The notes beneath the pieces are model-generated. The model saw nothing but the letters and a program-made list of their open reading frames with translations. It did not search any database and was not told where the DNA came from. DNA of 64,000 nt from Incurvaria masculella (Eukaryota; Arthropoda; Insecta; Lepidoptera; Incurvariidae), in the NCBI GenBank assembly GCA_946894095.1, contig OX335652.1:891001-955000 (forward strand). The letters are read 5' to 3'. The position numbers and the translations under genes were made by a program. Positions 32,229 through 43,249 of this stretch are shown piece after piece (position 1 is the stretch's first letter; each line of letters begins with the position of its first letter).

Positions 32229-33118
32229 CGACCAGAAAGTTCCGGGAATTAATAAATAAAAAAAAATCGTGTTCATTTTCGGATACATTTATTTTATCGC
32301 CTTCAAAATAACAACCGTCTGAAGCGATGCACATACGCTAACGCTTAACCCATTCTTCCATACACTTTTAATAGTCCGGTGAAGGAATAGCTTTAAATGC
32401 CTTCGTCGCATTTTCTTTTATTTCCTCGATGCTCGAAAATCTCTTTCCACGAAGGGGTAATTTAAGTTTTGAGAACAGGAAAAAGTCACATGGTGCCATA
32501 TCCGGAGAATACGGTGCCTGTTGGATCATATTTACAGTATGTTTGGTCAAATAATCGCTTACGGTGCGCGCTTTGTGAGACGGAGCGTTGTCATGGTGCA
32601 AGATCCATGAGTTGTTTTGCCACAATTCCGGTCGTTTTCTACGCACAGCATCTCTCAAACGCTTAATTACGGCCAGGTAGTACTCCTTATTGACTGTTTG
32701 ACGATTTTCGAGTACGATTTCGTACTTTCTCGACGTTATCATCGGTAGTTGATGTTGAAGGGCGTCCACGACGAGGTGCATCGTCAACTTCTTTGAGACC
32801 ATTTTTGAACGACGAATACCACTCGAATACTCTTGTTTTTGAGAGAGCAGAGTCCCCGTAGGCTTTTTGTAGCATTTTGAATGCATCAGCACAAGACATT
32901 TCGTTGGAAACACAAAACTTCAAACAAATTCTTTGTTCAATATGTTTTTCCAGTTTGAAATGCGACGAACTTCAAAAACTTGATTGATATAAACAGACGC
33001 CAAAAATTACTAATGACATTTGGCAGGAGTGTCAAGGAAAGGAAACCTGAGAAAAAAAATATTCGAATCGGTAAAGCGTTTTAAATTCAAACTACAAATT
33101 CCCGGAACTTATTGATCA
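32229..33118 (-). mobile_element. Internally deleted mariner element (890 bp)
   Basis: TA at 32227-32228 and 33119-33120 flank 22-bp inverted termini that share AAGTTCCGGGAATT. Full mariners are about 1.3 kb, so roughly 0.4 kb is missing. The transposase relic inside reads on the minus strand. Confidence 0.9.
32371..32960 (-). pseudogene. Mariner transposase relic (D34D), broken
   Basis: The N-terminal part reads HIEQRICLKFCVSNEMSCA (about 32960 downwards), LSKTRVFEWYSSFKNG and RRGRPSTSTTD: the DNA-binding half. After a frameshift, ENR joins directly to QTVNKEYYL near 32703, so the second helix-turn-helix and the first catalytic Asp are deleted (about 130 residues by comparison with usual mariners of about 345). 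The other two acidic residues remain: Asp in HHDNAPSH (32590-32592) and Asp in APCDFFLF (32485-32487), 34 residues apart. A stop after SPDY cuts off the last segment, readable after it as CMEEWVKR and YFEGDK. It cannot be active. Confidence 0.9.
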
Positions 33119-33239
33119 TAGTGTACATACCAACTTTTCACAAACTCAAAGTCATCTCTTGATTTCTCCAGGACTTCAAAATATCGCGTCCATGATACCC
33201 GATTAAATTGTCCAATTGTTACTATAATTATTTTCTTAA

Positions 33240-33766
33240 GGTGGCCCAACCCGCTCAACTCCCCATACAAACGGGGAAAGAAGATCACAACCATATTTCT
33301 GATCAGAGATCCCAAATTTTGCTCAAAAGAGCTTTATTTCATCGAACTAGTTGTCTGATGACCGTTGGCATTGTAAAATTGTGTTTGGTTTCTAAGTTAT
33401 AAGGTCCGAAAGTGCGAATTTTTCGCGCGTTTTATACAATAACTTTGGTCGTTTATTACGCAATGATAAAGTAAGAAAATCTTAAAAAGATTAGTCATCA
33501 GACAAGATTTTTAATCTATTTAGTTTTTGTTAGATTTTTGACTACAGCGGTCGTGGTTTACTTTTAGCTATAAGTCGTTTTGAAATCAAAATTTTCGTAA
33601 ATCTTACCAAATCATACACTATGCACATTATCTTTTTTGTGGACATGTTGCATCTTCCTCATCACGGAGCCTGTCTTTTTCTTTGAAACAGAGAAGGTCC
33701 CAGAGCGCAACAGCGCGGTTTTGTACAGTGCCTGCAAATGAGTTAGTCTCGCCGGGTTGGGCCACC
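33240..33766 (+). mobile_element. TTAA-flanked MITE, copy 2 (527 bp)
   Basis: TTAA at 33236-33239 and 33767-33770; termini GGTGGCCCAACCCG / CGGGTTGGGCCACC. It lies 116 bp from the mariner right end. Confidence 0.75.
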
Positions 33767-33879
33767 TTAAGATAGCTTACCACAATTATAATGCGGCAAG
33801 CCAATATAAAAAAATATCTATTTAAGAACAGTTAAATTATTTATATGCTTCCATAGTTGTTTATTAAAAAAAAAAATTT

Positions 33880-34402
33880 TACAAAAAAAATAACCGACTT
33901 CAAAGAAAAAGCACTAAAAAGTAAAAAATTATTTCCATTTTTGTAGTTACGATTTCTCAAAAAATAACAGAAATCGTAACTACAAAAATGGAAATTATTT
34001 TTTACTTTTTAGTGCTTTTTCTTTAAAGTCGGTTATTTTTTTTGTAAATTTTTTTTTATTTGTTTATTTTTAGTGAATCTGAAGTACAATTACTAATTTG
34101 TGCACGTCCTTTCCAATAAAAAATCACCGAAATCGGTTGGCGTTATATTGAGTTATTCGTCCATTTGTCGCGCACATCTTAATACAAATTTAAGACTCAT
34201 ATGATTTTCTCATGGATATCATTGTCAGAACTTAACCAAATTAAAATGGGACCACTTGGGAAGCGCTAGCTTTCATTTTAAAAAATAATCATCCAAATCG
34301 GTTCACCCAGGCAAAAGTTATGAGGTAACAAACATAAAAAAAGCAAAAAAAAAAAACATACAGACGAATTGATAACCTCCTCCTTTTTTTTAAGTCGGTT
34401 AA
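33880..34402 (-). mobile_element. Foldback element, copy A (no telomere repeats)
   Basis: 33883-34043 is a palindrome with arms of about 75 bp (TAACCGACTTCAAAGAAAA, CACTAAAAAGTAAAAAATTA, TTTGTAGTTACGATTTCT). The body follows and ends in CTTTTTTTTAAGTCGGTTA, so the two outer ends are inverted repeats of AACCGACTTCAAA. The centre has lost the GAGTCGG stem and the AGGTT tract seen in copies B-D. No coding sequence. Confidence 0.8.
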
Positions 34403-35298
34403 AAAAAAACAAACAATTATAGCAAAAACAATTTCAGGATGATTCAACAGAACTATTATATTGATCAGTTATATTGTTTCTTAGTGATTTGCTTCATGTC
34501 TTCGGAAAGTATAATTTCTCTGGTGGTCTGTCTCCCTTTTCTTCTGCTAGATGTAATAATTAATATTCAATGAGCCCATCGGATCGCTTCTCTCCTACAT
34601 CACTGGGCAAGACGATCGAAGCATGCTCTCAGAGCGTGCTAAACGGTGGCACGAGTGAGCGGTTCAGGAGTTAGGCGGAGTTGCGACTCATTACCCGGAG
34701 AGGAATGTCAATCCGAGATGGAGTGTCGAATCTCAGAATTTGGAAAGGAATGCAACTATTGAATACTTTATTAGCACGTCAACCCTTTCGTCTGATTTCA
34801 ATTCTTAGCATATTTTATAAATTGACTAGCTGAAATTGGCGTCTCCGCTTAGGGCATTTAAAAAAATATTAATATACCACCACCAACAGGTTCCAACTAT
34901 AGCTAAGGTAACGCTATAATTTTGTAAAACAAATCATAAAAACCAGGCAAACCGTTTAGGAGAAGAAGAATTGCGAACAAACGCACATCTAAATCGTTTA
35001 TATACAAGCTAGCTGAGGTACCCAGCACCGCTCGGAACCCCATCGAAAACACACGCGTTCAAGCGGGAACAAACCATACACTTTCCCAAAATTTCATAGA
35101 AATCGGTTGGGTTAGGTTAGGTTAGCTTTTAATGGAGATTAGCGTGTACGAAAATAGTGACATCGATCCCAGCTACGTTCTGACCCACCATTATGAGGTA
35201 ATTCAGCTAATAATCTCCCCATTCCACCTCAGTCCGATATTAAAACTCATCCGCCCGTTCTGGCGTCCCTTATTGGAATGTAAGACCTAAAGGTGCTT
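34403..35298. other. Unannotated, with Helitron-type ends
   Basis: Minus-strand Helitron-like 3' ends are suggested at 34828 (ACTAGCTGAAATTGGCGTC) and 35008 (GCTAGCTGAGGTACCCAGC). Three AGGTT-type units lie at 35104-35125. No gene. Confidence 0.4.
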
Positions 35299-35955
35299 TT
35301 TAACCGACTTCAAAAAAAGGAGGAGGTTATCAATTCATCTGTATGTTTTTTTTTTTGTTTTTTTTTTTATGTTTGTTACCTCATAACTTTTGCCTGGGTG
35401 AACCGATTTTGATGATTATTTTTTTAAATGATAGCTAGTGCTTCCCAACTGGTCCCATTTTGGTTAAGTTCTGACAATGACTTCCATGAGTAAATCATAA
35501 AAGTCTTAAATTTGTATTAAGATGTGCGCGACAAATGGACGAATAACTCAATATAACGCCAACCGATTTCGGTGATTCTTTTTTTATTGGAAAGGACGTG
35601 TACAAATTAGTAAGTGTACTTCAGATTCACTAAAAATAAACAAATAAAAAAAAATAACAAAAAAAAATAACCGACTTCAAAGAAAAAGCACTGAAAAGTA
35701 AAAAAGAATTTTCATTTTTGTAGTTACGATTTCTGTTATTTTTTGAGTCGGTGTCAGCCAAGGTTAGGTTAGGTTAGGTTAGGTTAGGTTAGGTTAGGTT
35801 AGGTTAGGTTAGGTTCTCTTGATTGGCGCAGCGCGTGCCCGGCTAACGCCGACTCAAAAAATAACAGAAATCGTAACTACAAAAATGGAAATTATTTTTT
35901 ACTTTTTAGTGCTTTTTCTTTGAAGTCGGTTATTTTTTTTGTTAATTTTTTTTTC
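35299..35955 (+). mobile_element. Foldback element, copy B, with 11 telomere-type repeats
   Basis: Starts TAACCGACTTCAAAAAAAGG, passes through body landmarks (TTGCCTGGGTGAACCGATTT, GGTCCCATTTTGGTTAAG, ATGTGCGCGACAAATGGACG) and ends in a palindrome (about 35658-35945). The stem continues inward through GAGTCGGTGTCAGCC / GGCTAACGCCGACTC. The loop holds (AGGTT)11 then CTCTTGATTGGCGCAGCGCG. Confidence 0.85.
35761..35815 (+). repeat. Interstitial (TTAGG)n telomere-type tract
   Basis: Eleven perfect AGGTT units, the insect telomere unit in permuted form, at the loop of foldback copy B. Confidence 0.95.
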
Positions 35956-36408
35956 CATTCCCGCGAGCGCCTCGCAAACTAGGGCGAGTCGCGAAAGGAA
36001 AGAGGCATCTCGCTTGCCTCAATCTCGGTGTTTTGTGCCCGAGTCGAAGGAAACTCGCACGGTCGGCGAGTGCGCATTTCCATTTGCGTAGCGAGTCGTT
36101 GTCTGTTCGGCAGTCTCTGCGTTAGTACCTGTCGCATGTAGTTGTCAAATTGAACGAAACAGATAATGCCGTTTTTAGAACGCATTAAGGCGGAAACAGA
36201 ACTTGAAAACAGTCGATTATTGCAACTAAAATGACTAATTTGTAAGAAAAAGTCTGTTAAAAATATATCCGATAGTATCAAAAGTAAAAATCTATATTAA
36301 ATATGTTTTTGTAATCATTCCAAAAAGGTATAAAACATTCCAAACATTAAGCATTATATACACGAAAATTTAATAATCTTTAGAATTGTTTACCGATTTG
36401 ATATGAAA
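35956..36408. other. No recognised feature
   Basis: GC-richer at 35960-36130. The 100-codon minus-strand frame (35979-36281) has no motif I know. Confidence 0.3.
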
Positions 36409-36720
36409 TTTTTAGGGTTCCGTACCCAAAGGGTGAAAACGGAACCCTATTACTAAGCCTCCGCTGTCCGTCCGTCCGTCCGTCCGTCCGTCTGTCCGTC
36501 TGTCACAGAGCTGTATCTCAGTAACCGTAACAGGTAGACAGCGACAGCTTTCACAGAGTGTGTATTTATTTTGCCGCTACAACAACAAATAGGTAAGATT
36601 AAAAAATAATTAAAATTAAAGGGGGCTTCCATACAATAAACGTGTTTTTTTTTGTCTTTTTTTTACGATGGTACGGAACCCTTCGTGTGCGAGTCCGACT
36701 CGCACTTGGCCGGTTTTTTT
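36409..36720 (-). mobile_element. GGTTCCGT element, full-length copy
   Basis: Both ends intact; about five CCGT units plus CTGT variants. Confidence 0.8.
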
Positions 36721-36985
36721 TACTGATGTTTCTACTGAGCAGAAAGTAATAAAAAGAAGTATTTACCATGTAACGGTTGCTGTCACGTGACAACTCTTAT
36801 TTACTATGGTCACTTGCTGAGTCTGGTATCCGTATTAATGTTTAAAGCACAGTGGCAGACACAAAACCTTGACGTTGTAAATGTCTCGCGCGATTCGAAC
36901 GACGCCTGAACGTGTCAAGAATGGAAATGGCAAGTAAACATACTTTTTCGTACTAAACAGGTACGTCGCTTATTCCAAGGAATAT

Positions 36986-37437
36986 GATATGTACGTATGT
37001 ATAATAGACCGTGAAACAAGGACACATTAATTGAAGAAGGAGCCCAGTAAAAGGAACTACTTTACGAATATACTGCAAGGCTGGACCCGAACGAGGAAAA
37101 CATACCATTCGCGGGTATTGCGTCTACCAATTTCGCCACCGGCTGTATACCCATAATTTGGAATTCTTCTACAGTCCCTCCTCCCGCAATGAATGCCTCC
37201 TACTAACGCAATGTTTAAGATTATACCTACATACATTTATTTAACGCTTCATCTACGTTGCGGACATTGACTGCAAAGACTGGACATTCAAACATATTGC
37301 CGTCATCACCAAAATCGTAATTGGCATCAGACGCTAGAGCCAGTCCTAGGTTGACTTAACTGACTTACTGAATTACTGGGCTTCTTCTACAATTAATCTG
37401 TCCTTGCTTCACGGTCGATTATACATACATACATATC
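36986..37437. mobile_element. MITE with about 38-bp inverted termini (452 bp)
   Basis: Left GATATGTACGTATGTATAAT then GACCGTGAAACAAGGACA; the right end (37397-37437) is its reverse complement with a few changes. The interior phrase TTCGCGGGTATTGCGTCTAC recurs in a fragment at 42670-42800. No coding sequence. Confidence 0.6.
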
Positions 37438-38185
37438 ACTTTCCTTAGAAATGGGAAGTTCGCCTCGGCTCGGGCGTCCGTGCCGAGAGCCAGCGAACGC
37501 CGAGCGACGAGAGTGGAAACGCAGCATAAACGATTATTCGAGCTTATTTATCCGTGGGCACGCCTCCTCTCCCTCCCCGCACCCCGCGTCTCACCTGAAA
37601 GAGACGACGACGATTTCCGCTGAATTATTCGCCCGGGAGTCGACGATCGTTTCATTCGAAGGCCTCAAGTTATTTTTAATTAAGAATTTAAAGCAGTTGA
37701 AGGGGCTAAGTTACAGATATTGTATTCATAAATTACTCAGCGTCTGTTAGGCCGAAGGAAGTTAACTTTATACATTACTTATACATTACGAACTTCTAAT
37801 AACTGGCCGTGATAAAGGTGGTTATTTAAGGTTTCATAGTTAAGACATCTAATTTTAATTTAATTTAAGAAAGAAAACTTACAAAAATATAGACAAGATT
37901 TCTTATGAACTAATATGGTTAGGTCAATTATATGTTTCCCTGATTAGTATTTAATTTTATTGAAATAGATAAAAAGTGTGCTTAGTGAAGTGTGTATGAA
38001 TTTATTGTAGTGTGTTGTAGTGTATAGTATAGAATGTAGGTGTGAATGTATTGCTGTGAATGTATATTATGTGTTTGCATCAATAGAAAACAAAATTATG
38101 GCGTAAATAATAGACTGATTTATCAAAGTCCGTGGCTTCACAGGTTCTTTGAAATTAATTTGAACAACAACGTTGCCAGACCACA
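37438..38185. other. GC-rich then AT-rich single-copy sequence
   Basis: 37450-37640 is GC-rich, AT-rich afterwards, with GTGTGTTGTAGTGTATAGTA-like repeats near 38000. A 99-codon frame at 37451 has no motif. Confidence 0.3.
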
Positions 38186-38189
38186 TTTA

Positions 38190-38716
38190 GGCGGCCCAAC
38201 CCGCTCATCTCCCCATACAAAAGGGGAAAGAAGATCACGCCTAAATTTCTTGTCAGAGATCCAAAATGTTGCTCAAAATAGCATTATTTTATTGAAGTAG
38301 ATGTCTGATGACCATTGGCATTGTAAAATTGTGTTTGGTTTCCAAGTTATAACGTCCGAAAGTTCGGATTTTTCGAGCGTTTTATACAATAACTTTGGAG
38401 GTGGATTACGCAATGATAAAGTAAGAACATCTTAAAAAGATTAGTCATCAGACATAGCTTATTTAATCAAGATTTGTAATCTATTTGGTTTTTGTTAGAT
38501 TTTTGACTACAGCGGTCGTGGTTTACTTTTAGCTATAAGTCGTTTTGAAATTAAATTTTTCTTAAATCTTACCAAATCATACACTATGCAAATTATCTTT
38601 TTTGTGGACAGGTTGCATCTTCCTCATCACGGAGCCTGTCTTATTCTTAGAAACAGAGAAGGTCCCAGAGCGCAACCGTGGCCGCAAATGAGTTGAGGCC
38701 GCCGGGTTGGGCCACC
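38190..38716 (+). mobile_element. TTAA-flanked MITE, copy 3 (527 bp)
   Basis: Right flank TTAA (38717-38720); the left flank reads TTTA, one change from TTAA. Termini GGCGGCCCAACCCG / CGGGTTGGGCCACC. Confidence 0.75.
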
Positions 38717-38720
38717 TTAA

Positions 38721-38984
38721 GAGGGTTTTACGTATCCGGTACATGAAACTGCACTAACTACATACTCAGTGGCGGAGGCGAACTGCTTTAGTTCTCCCGC
38801 GACCACGGACTGGATGCAACTCCTTTCGAAACGGCGTCGGGTCTAAGAAAGGTATTTAAATCTTATCTTTCATTAAAATTATTCGCGTAAGCCCCGCTTA
38901 AGTACATAAATAATGTTTGCAAAACGCGAAAGCTTAGGTTACATGATCTAGTTCAACCCAGCAAAATTTGCATTCAATGAACGA
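38721..38984. other. No recognised feature
   Basis: Short single-copy stretch. Confidence 0.3.
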
Positions 38985-39160
38985 TGGTCGAAGCGGAAAT
39001 GGAAATTACCCGTGTTCTACGTTCAGTTCAATGTAGCTGTGCGTTATGAGGCCGGTCCTGGCATGGCACCTAGTTTCCATGTGCTGTGTTGGGTTTGTAT
39101 CATCCCAGTAGGTATGCTGTTAGCCATCCATGTCCGAATTACATTAAAAAACCCCAAAAA
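38985..39160 (+). mobile_element. tRNA-SINE, 3' part
   Basis: ATGGTCGAAGCGGAAATGGA, CAGTTCAATGTAGCTGTGCG, GGTCCTGGCATGGCACCTAG, GTTAGCCATCCATGTCC. Confidence 0.55.
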
Positions 39161-39225
39161 CAAATCTATTCAGGTCTACGAAGCTTAACGTAAATTTCAA
39201 TATCCAAAGTAATTCATGTAAAATA

Positions 39226-39516
39226 AAAACCGGCCAAGTGCGAGTCGGACTCGCACACGAAGGGTTCCGTACCATCGCACATGATTTAACACAAAAAAAT
39301 CAGGTTTTTTGTATGGGGCGCCCTTTTAATTTATACTATTTTTTAATATTATCTATTTCTTGTTATAGCGGCAAAATATATACACACTCCGTCAACATTT
39401 CAGCTCCCTACCTATTACGGTTCATGAGATACAGTCATGTGACGGACGAACGGACGGACAGCGGAGGCTTAGTAATAGGGTTCCGTTGGCACCCTTTGGG
39501 TACGGAACCCTAAAAA
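39226..39516 (+). mobile_element. GGTTCCGT element, full-length copy
   Basis: Complete, with about two GACG units. Confidence 0.8.
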
Positions 39517-40059
39517 ACAAAGGATAAAGCAATATCCGGGTCCCATCAGTAATCTGTAATTAATCATAACATTAGGGCGCGTCACACGCCACGCGCTAAT
39601 TCCGTGTAGGAGGGTGGAATGTGTCACGCGAAAACGAACCAGTTGTGTGTACATGTAATGAAATGCTTCGGATTGTATACGCTTGCATATTTTTTTATGT
39701 ACAAACATAGATATTATAACATTCGAGCAATCATGTGTCGAGTTTATATTCAATAAAATTTTGGCGATATTTGCCCCTGCGTGCGGCCTTACTAGCTAGT
39801 AAAGAAAGTTATGAATAACCCTCCTTCTTGCGTAGTCGGGTAAAATACAGCAATAGCAGAATCGAGACCGTCTCTACCACACCTTATAGAAGAAAGGTGA
39901 ACCTTGGTGGAAGAAAGGAACACCTTACGAATAACAAGGAATGAATAAGGCAATTCATGTTTGGTCTGATTAAGGCAAGCGGTTTACATTGGTGACTTTA
40001 AAATGAAAATTTGATCATAAATGTGCGACAGACTAACAATATGGATGACACTTTAAATC
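39517..40059. other. No recognised feature
   Basis: No gene or repeat recognised. Confidence 0.3.
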
Positions 40060-40715
40060 ACTCGCCACTCCTGCAGTGTCAAACTGGACAAATACCCGTA
40101 GACGTTATGGACGTAGGGCGCCATTGTCATTCAACAGGCAAGTGATTGATTAAATCTGACATTTAGTTGAATTATATACCATGTCAAATGGTCTTTGGTC
40201 AATGGGCCTTTTTACCTACTGCTGATTAGCTTAATCGCCACATATTAAGGGCCTTTCTTACCAGGCTAAGGGTGTCTTTCACCAAGTACTAATTAGCTTA
40301 TTCCGAGCCTTCGTTACCATCTCGCAATCGACACCAGTAAAAAACAATTTTTCATTGCCGCTTCGACCATCTTTTCATTCAATGCGATGGTACCAACCCG
40401 GGCGGGCATAAACCCTACCACCTAGTAGGGGAAGGGGACCTACAGTTTTACATGGATTCCGAACCATGGAGCAGCTCGCATTTGTGACGAAAATGCACTT
40501 AACGAACTCGGAAAGAGAAAGACAGTGGTGCATGTCGGTATTGAACCCAGGTCTCTGGTACGCTAGGCCAGTCCCCGCGCCACTAGGCTACGAGCCGCTC
40601 GCTAATCAGTATTAGATAAAAAAAGGCCCTTTGCCGAATAACACGTCGTTAGTGGTACGAAATGCAACTAAACGTCAGATTTATCGCTCACTTGCCTGTT
40701 CACCTGGCGATTTAA
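40060..40715 (+). mobile_element. Inverted-repeat element interrupted by a SINE
   Basis: 40132-40171 (CAGGCAAGTGATTGATTAAA, TCTGACATTTAGTTG) and 40664-40702 are inverted copies. Between them 40200-40300 (GCTGATTAGCTTAATCGCCA) matches the reverse complement of 58915-59035. The SINE at 40346-40612 splits it. Confidence 0.5.
40346..40612 (-). mobile_element. tRNA-SINE with intact head
   Basis: On the minus strand the head has an A box TAGCCTAGTGG and a B box GGTTCAATACC (about 40535-40600), then the body landmarks (CTTTCTCTTTCCGAG, CTACTAGGTGGTAGGG, CAATGCGATGG reversed, GAAGCGGCAATGAAAAATTG). This is the clearest Pol III-type head of the family in the window. The 3' part seen at 4190 is absent. 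Confidence 0.7.
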
Positions 40716-40848
40716 TTTGCCCCAGTAACCCCCGAGCTACCACGTGCCCGTAAACCGGTAGACCCACGTTCTAACCGTTGGGCACATTACCACGCAGTCG
40801 ACAACAATGGGCCCGGCTCTAGCGAAGGCACCCTTTGCGAGTCGTATT

Positions 40849-41470
40849 CACTACGTATAATATTCACAACGTATAATAGTATTTTTTTCCAAAAAATTAA
40901 AACCATGCATATCGTATAATATTCACAACGTATAATGTTATACGTTGTGCATGAGTTTAAAAATAAAATAAACTCTTTGCATCATGCAGAACGTATAATA
41001 GTCACAACGTATAATATTCCTAACATGAATTCACAAAAAAAGAAAACCATGCAGAACGTATAATATGCCAAGAAGCACTGCATAAAGCGCCCTAATAACG
41101 ATACATTTAAGGCTGAAATTGCTACGAATCGATATCTGTTGAAGAGTAACAATTTGCTACAACGCTAATTGAGACGGTCGAAAAGTCGCGTGCGAGTATA
41201 ATCTTTAATCTTATATCGATAAGGGCGCTTATCGTATGAAATATTTTAGGATTATATGATATGCATGGTTTTCTTTTTTTGTTAAGTAAAGATCATAACA
41301 TTATACGTTGTGACTATTATACGTTATGCATGGAGAAATAAGTAATTTAATTTTTTGGACTTCTTCATGCACTACGTATAAGATTATACGATCTGCCGAT
41401 TATACGTTGTGCATGGTTTTAAAATTTTGTTAAAATATGACATTATACGATCTGCATATTATACGTTATG
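40849..41470. repeat. Array of paired ACGTATAAT motifs, arranged as inverted halves
   Basis: Motif pairs start at 40853/40869, 40912/40928 and 40991/41007 in one orientation and at 41300/41316, 41383/41399 and 41442/41458 in the other; every pair is spaced exactly 16 bp. Three of the twelve motifs differ by one base (TCGTATAAT, or ATTATACGA on the right). Single motifs lie at 40937 (inverted, one change), 41056 and 41374 (one change). CATGCA words flank many pairs. CACAACGTATAA-TG-TTATACGTTGTG is a perfect hairpin (40925-40950). The centre holds GATAAGGGCGCTTATC. No open frame. It looks like a mobile element with subterminal protein-binding sites, but the class is unknown. Confidence 0.8.
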
Positions 41471-42412
41471 CCGTTCCCCCCCCTTTCCTGTAGCGTCATT
41501 ACTTGTGGCTGAGCGCCGTTTTATGGTACGCCCCCGCGGCACAGGTTGTAAACTAAGAAAAGGTCGCCAGTTTTCATTTTGAGCCGCCGCTCGTTGCTTC
41601 AGGAGACAGAAAACGCTGAGTGCCTATTCGTTTTGTCGTTATGGTCTTTTTATTAGTGCTTACTAACAAAGTTATCACTTTTAGCTGATATGAATTGGTT
41701 AATCTCCGGAGAGGAGCAGTATGAAGCAAAAAATCTAAAATGTAAGTGAGGTTTTACATTACAGTTATCAGAATAACAGAGTGACCTATGTAATTTCATT
41801 CTCACTGTTTCTTAATAGCGTTTAAATGTTTGTTAAACGATTTCTATGAAACTTGGTGGATCAATTATAATCAATTGCGAAAAAAAACCGGACGCAAGTC
41901 CGACTCGCACACCGAGGGTTCCGTGCACATCTGAATGCAACAGTTGGTCCTTCACAGGCTGTTTTTTAACGGACTTCAATAATCCGAATCTTTGTTTTTT
42001 TTAAATTAATTTAACATTTTAGCTTAAAACATTTCGGAGTCTCCCTTTGCTTGTATTGTGATACCTTGCTTTTTATGATAATTTTATGATTCATCGATGC
42101 AGAAACGTAAATTTGTAGGGATCAATGAGGTTCGTTTTCGAGGCACGCGCCAACGTCGTGGGTGGATTCGAGCGACATTTCGCGAAAAGGGAAGAAAATT
42201 TCACATGAGAACATTGTGGAAAGCGTAAACTTATACGCTCCCTTGTCGCGTCACCCGCCACGTCCGGCGCTAGGTGTCGCTACTCAAACATGAGGCGAGG
42301 GAGTTTTACTGCTGTACACCGTAATCGGATAATCCGGGCGGGGAGAGCGTGCAGTGGCTACGCCAATACACTATTTCGTACTAAGTAAGTAAATGTCTCG
42401 CTTTTTCTCGCC
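41471..42412. other. Mostly single-copy, with a 5' fragment of the GGTTCCGT element
   Basis: 41881-41930 holds a diverged 5' end of the GGTTCCGT element (ACCGGACGCAAGTCCGACTC). 42140-42330 is GC-rich. A TATGTAAGTGAGG-type donor-like word lies near 41740. No gene called. Confidence 0.35.
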
Positions 42413-42666
42413 GCACCCAAAGGATGTAACAGGAACCCTATTACTAAGCATCCGCTGTCCGTCCGTCTGTCACGCTGTAACTCATGAACCGTAATAGGTA
42501 GGCAGCTGAAATTTTCACAGAGTGTGTATTTATGTTGCCGCTATAACAACAAATAGGTAAAATGAAAAAATAACAAAAAATTAAGGGGGGTCCCGTACAA
42601 AAAAAGTATTTTTTGTTAAATCTTGTACAGAACCCTTCGTGTCCGAGTCCGACTTGGCCGGTTTTT
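42413..42666 (-). mobile_element. GGTTCCGT element, copy lacking outer hairpin
   Basis: Starts within the 3' part (CACCCAAAGGATGTAACAGG) and ends GACTTGGCCGG; the 5' palindrome is half deleted. Confidence 0.7.
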
Positions 42667-42669
42667 AAA

Positions 42670-42800
42670 CGAATGTGACATGTATGTAGAATTCACCGTG
42701 ACGCAAGGGACATAGTTAAAGGACGAAAGCTGTTAAAAGAACTTGATCCAGAAAGCAAATATTGCGCGGGCATAGCGTCAACAAATCAAATTTCAACCCT
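42670..42800 (+). mobile_element. Fragment of the 36986-type MITE
   Basis: GTGACATGTATGTAGAATTC, CACCGTGACGCAAGGGACAT and TTGCGCGGGCATAGCGTCAA parallel the left half of 36986-37437. Confidence 0.45.
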
Positions 42801-42884
42801 GTATGGGCTTTTTTGTGTCAAATCTTGTATAATGGTAAGGAACCCTTCGTGTGCAAGTCAGACTCGCACTTGGCCGGTTTTTTA
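42801..42884 (-). mobile_element. GGTTCCGT element, 5' fragment
   Basis: AGGAACCCTTCGTGTGCAAG to CTTGGCCGG; only the 5' third remains. Confidence 0.65.
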
Positions 42885-43184
42885 AATCCGTAACTGAGTA
42901 CGAGAAGCAAGGCTTAAATTAACGAATCCACGAGTGCATGTACACCAATGGATGAAAATAAACTTGAAAATAAAAATCGTTTTGGACATTCACCTGAGCG
43001 GAGCCTGGTTTAATGTGGCCAGAGAACATCGCGAGGTGCGTACATCAACTAATAAAGACTTAATCGCCTCGGATCAATGGTTTAAGAAGGAATACAGGAC
43101 AACATACAAGTTTTGCCACCTCCTTTCAACCCTTTAGGAATGGAAATAAAAAAAAACCCTTAATGGAACTTTAGGGTACTCAAG

Positions 43185-43225
43185 ATGTGAGGGCCTGGCG
43201 TTCGCCAAATGCCGCCAAAAGCAGC
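43185..43225 (+). pseudogene. Tail of the CR1/Jockey-like RT relic family
   Basis: GAGGGCCTGGCGTTCGCCAA matches the ends of the relics at 3818-3845 and 16790-16820. Confidence 0.35.
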
Positions 43226-43249
43226 AAACAAACAGAGCACCCGAGCCGG

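Noticed and set aside
40849..41470. CRISPR array
   Set aside because: The short motif pairs are not spaced by uniform spacers, the host is eukaryotic, and the two halves are inverted.
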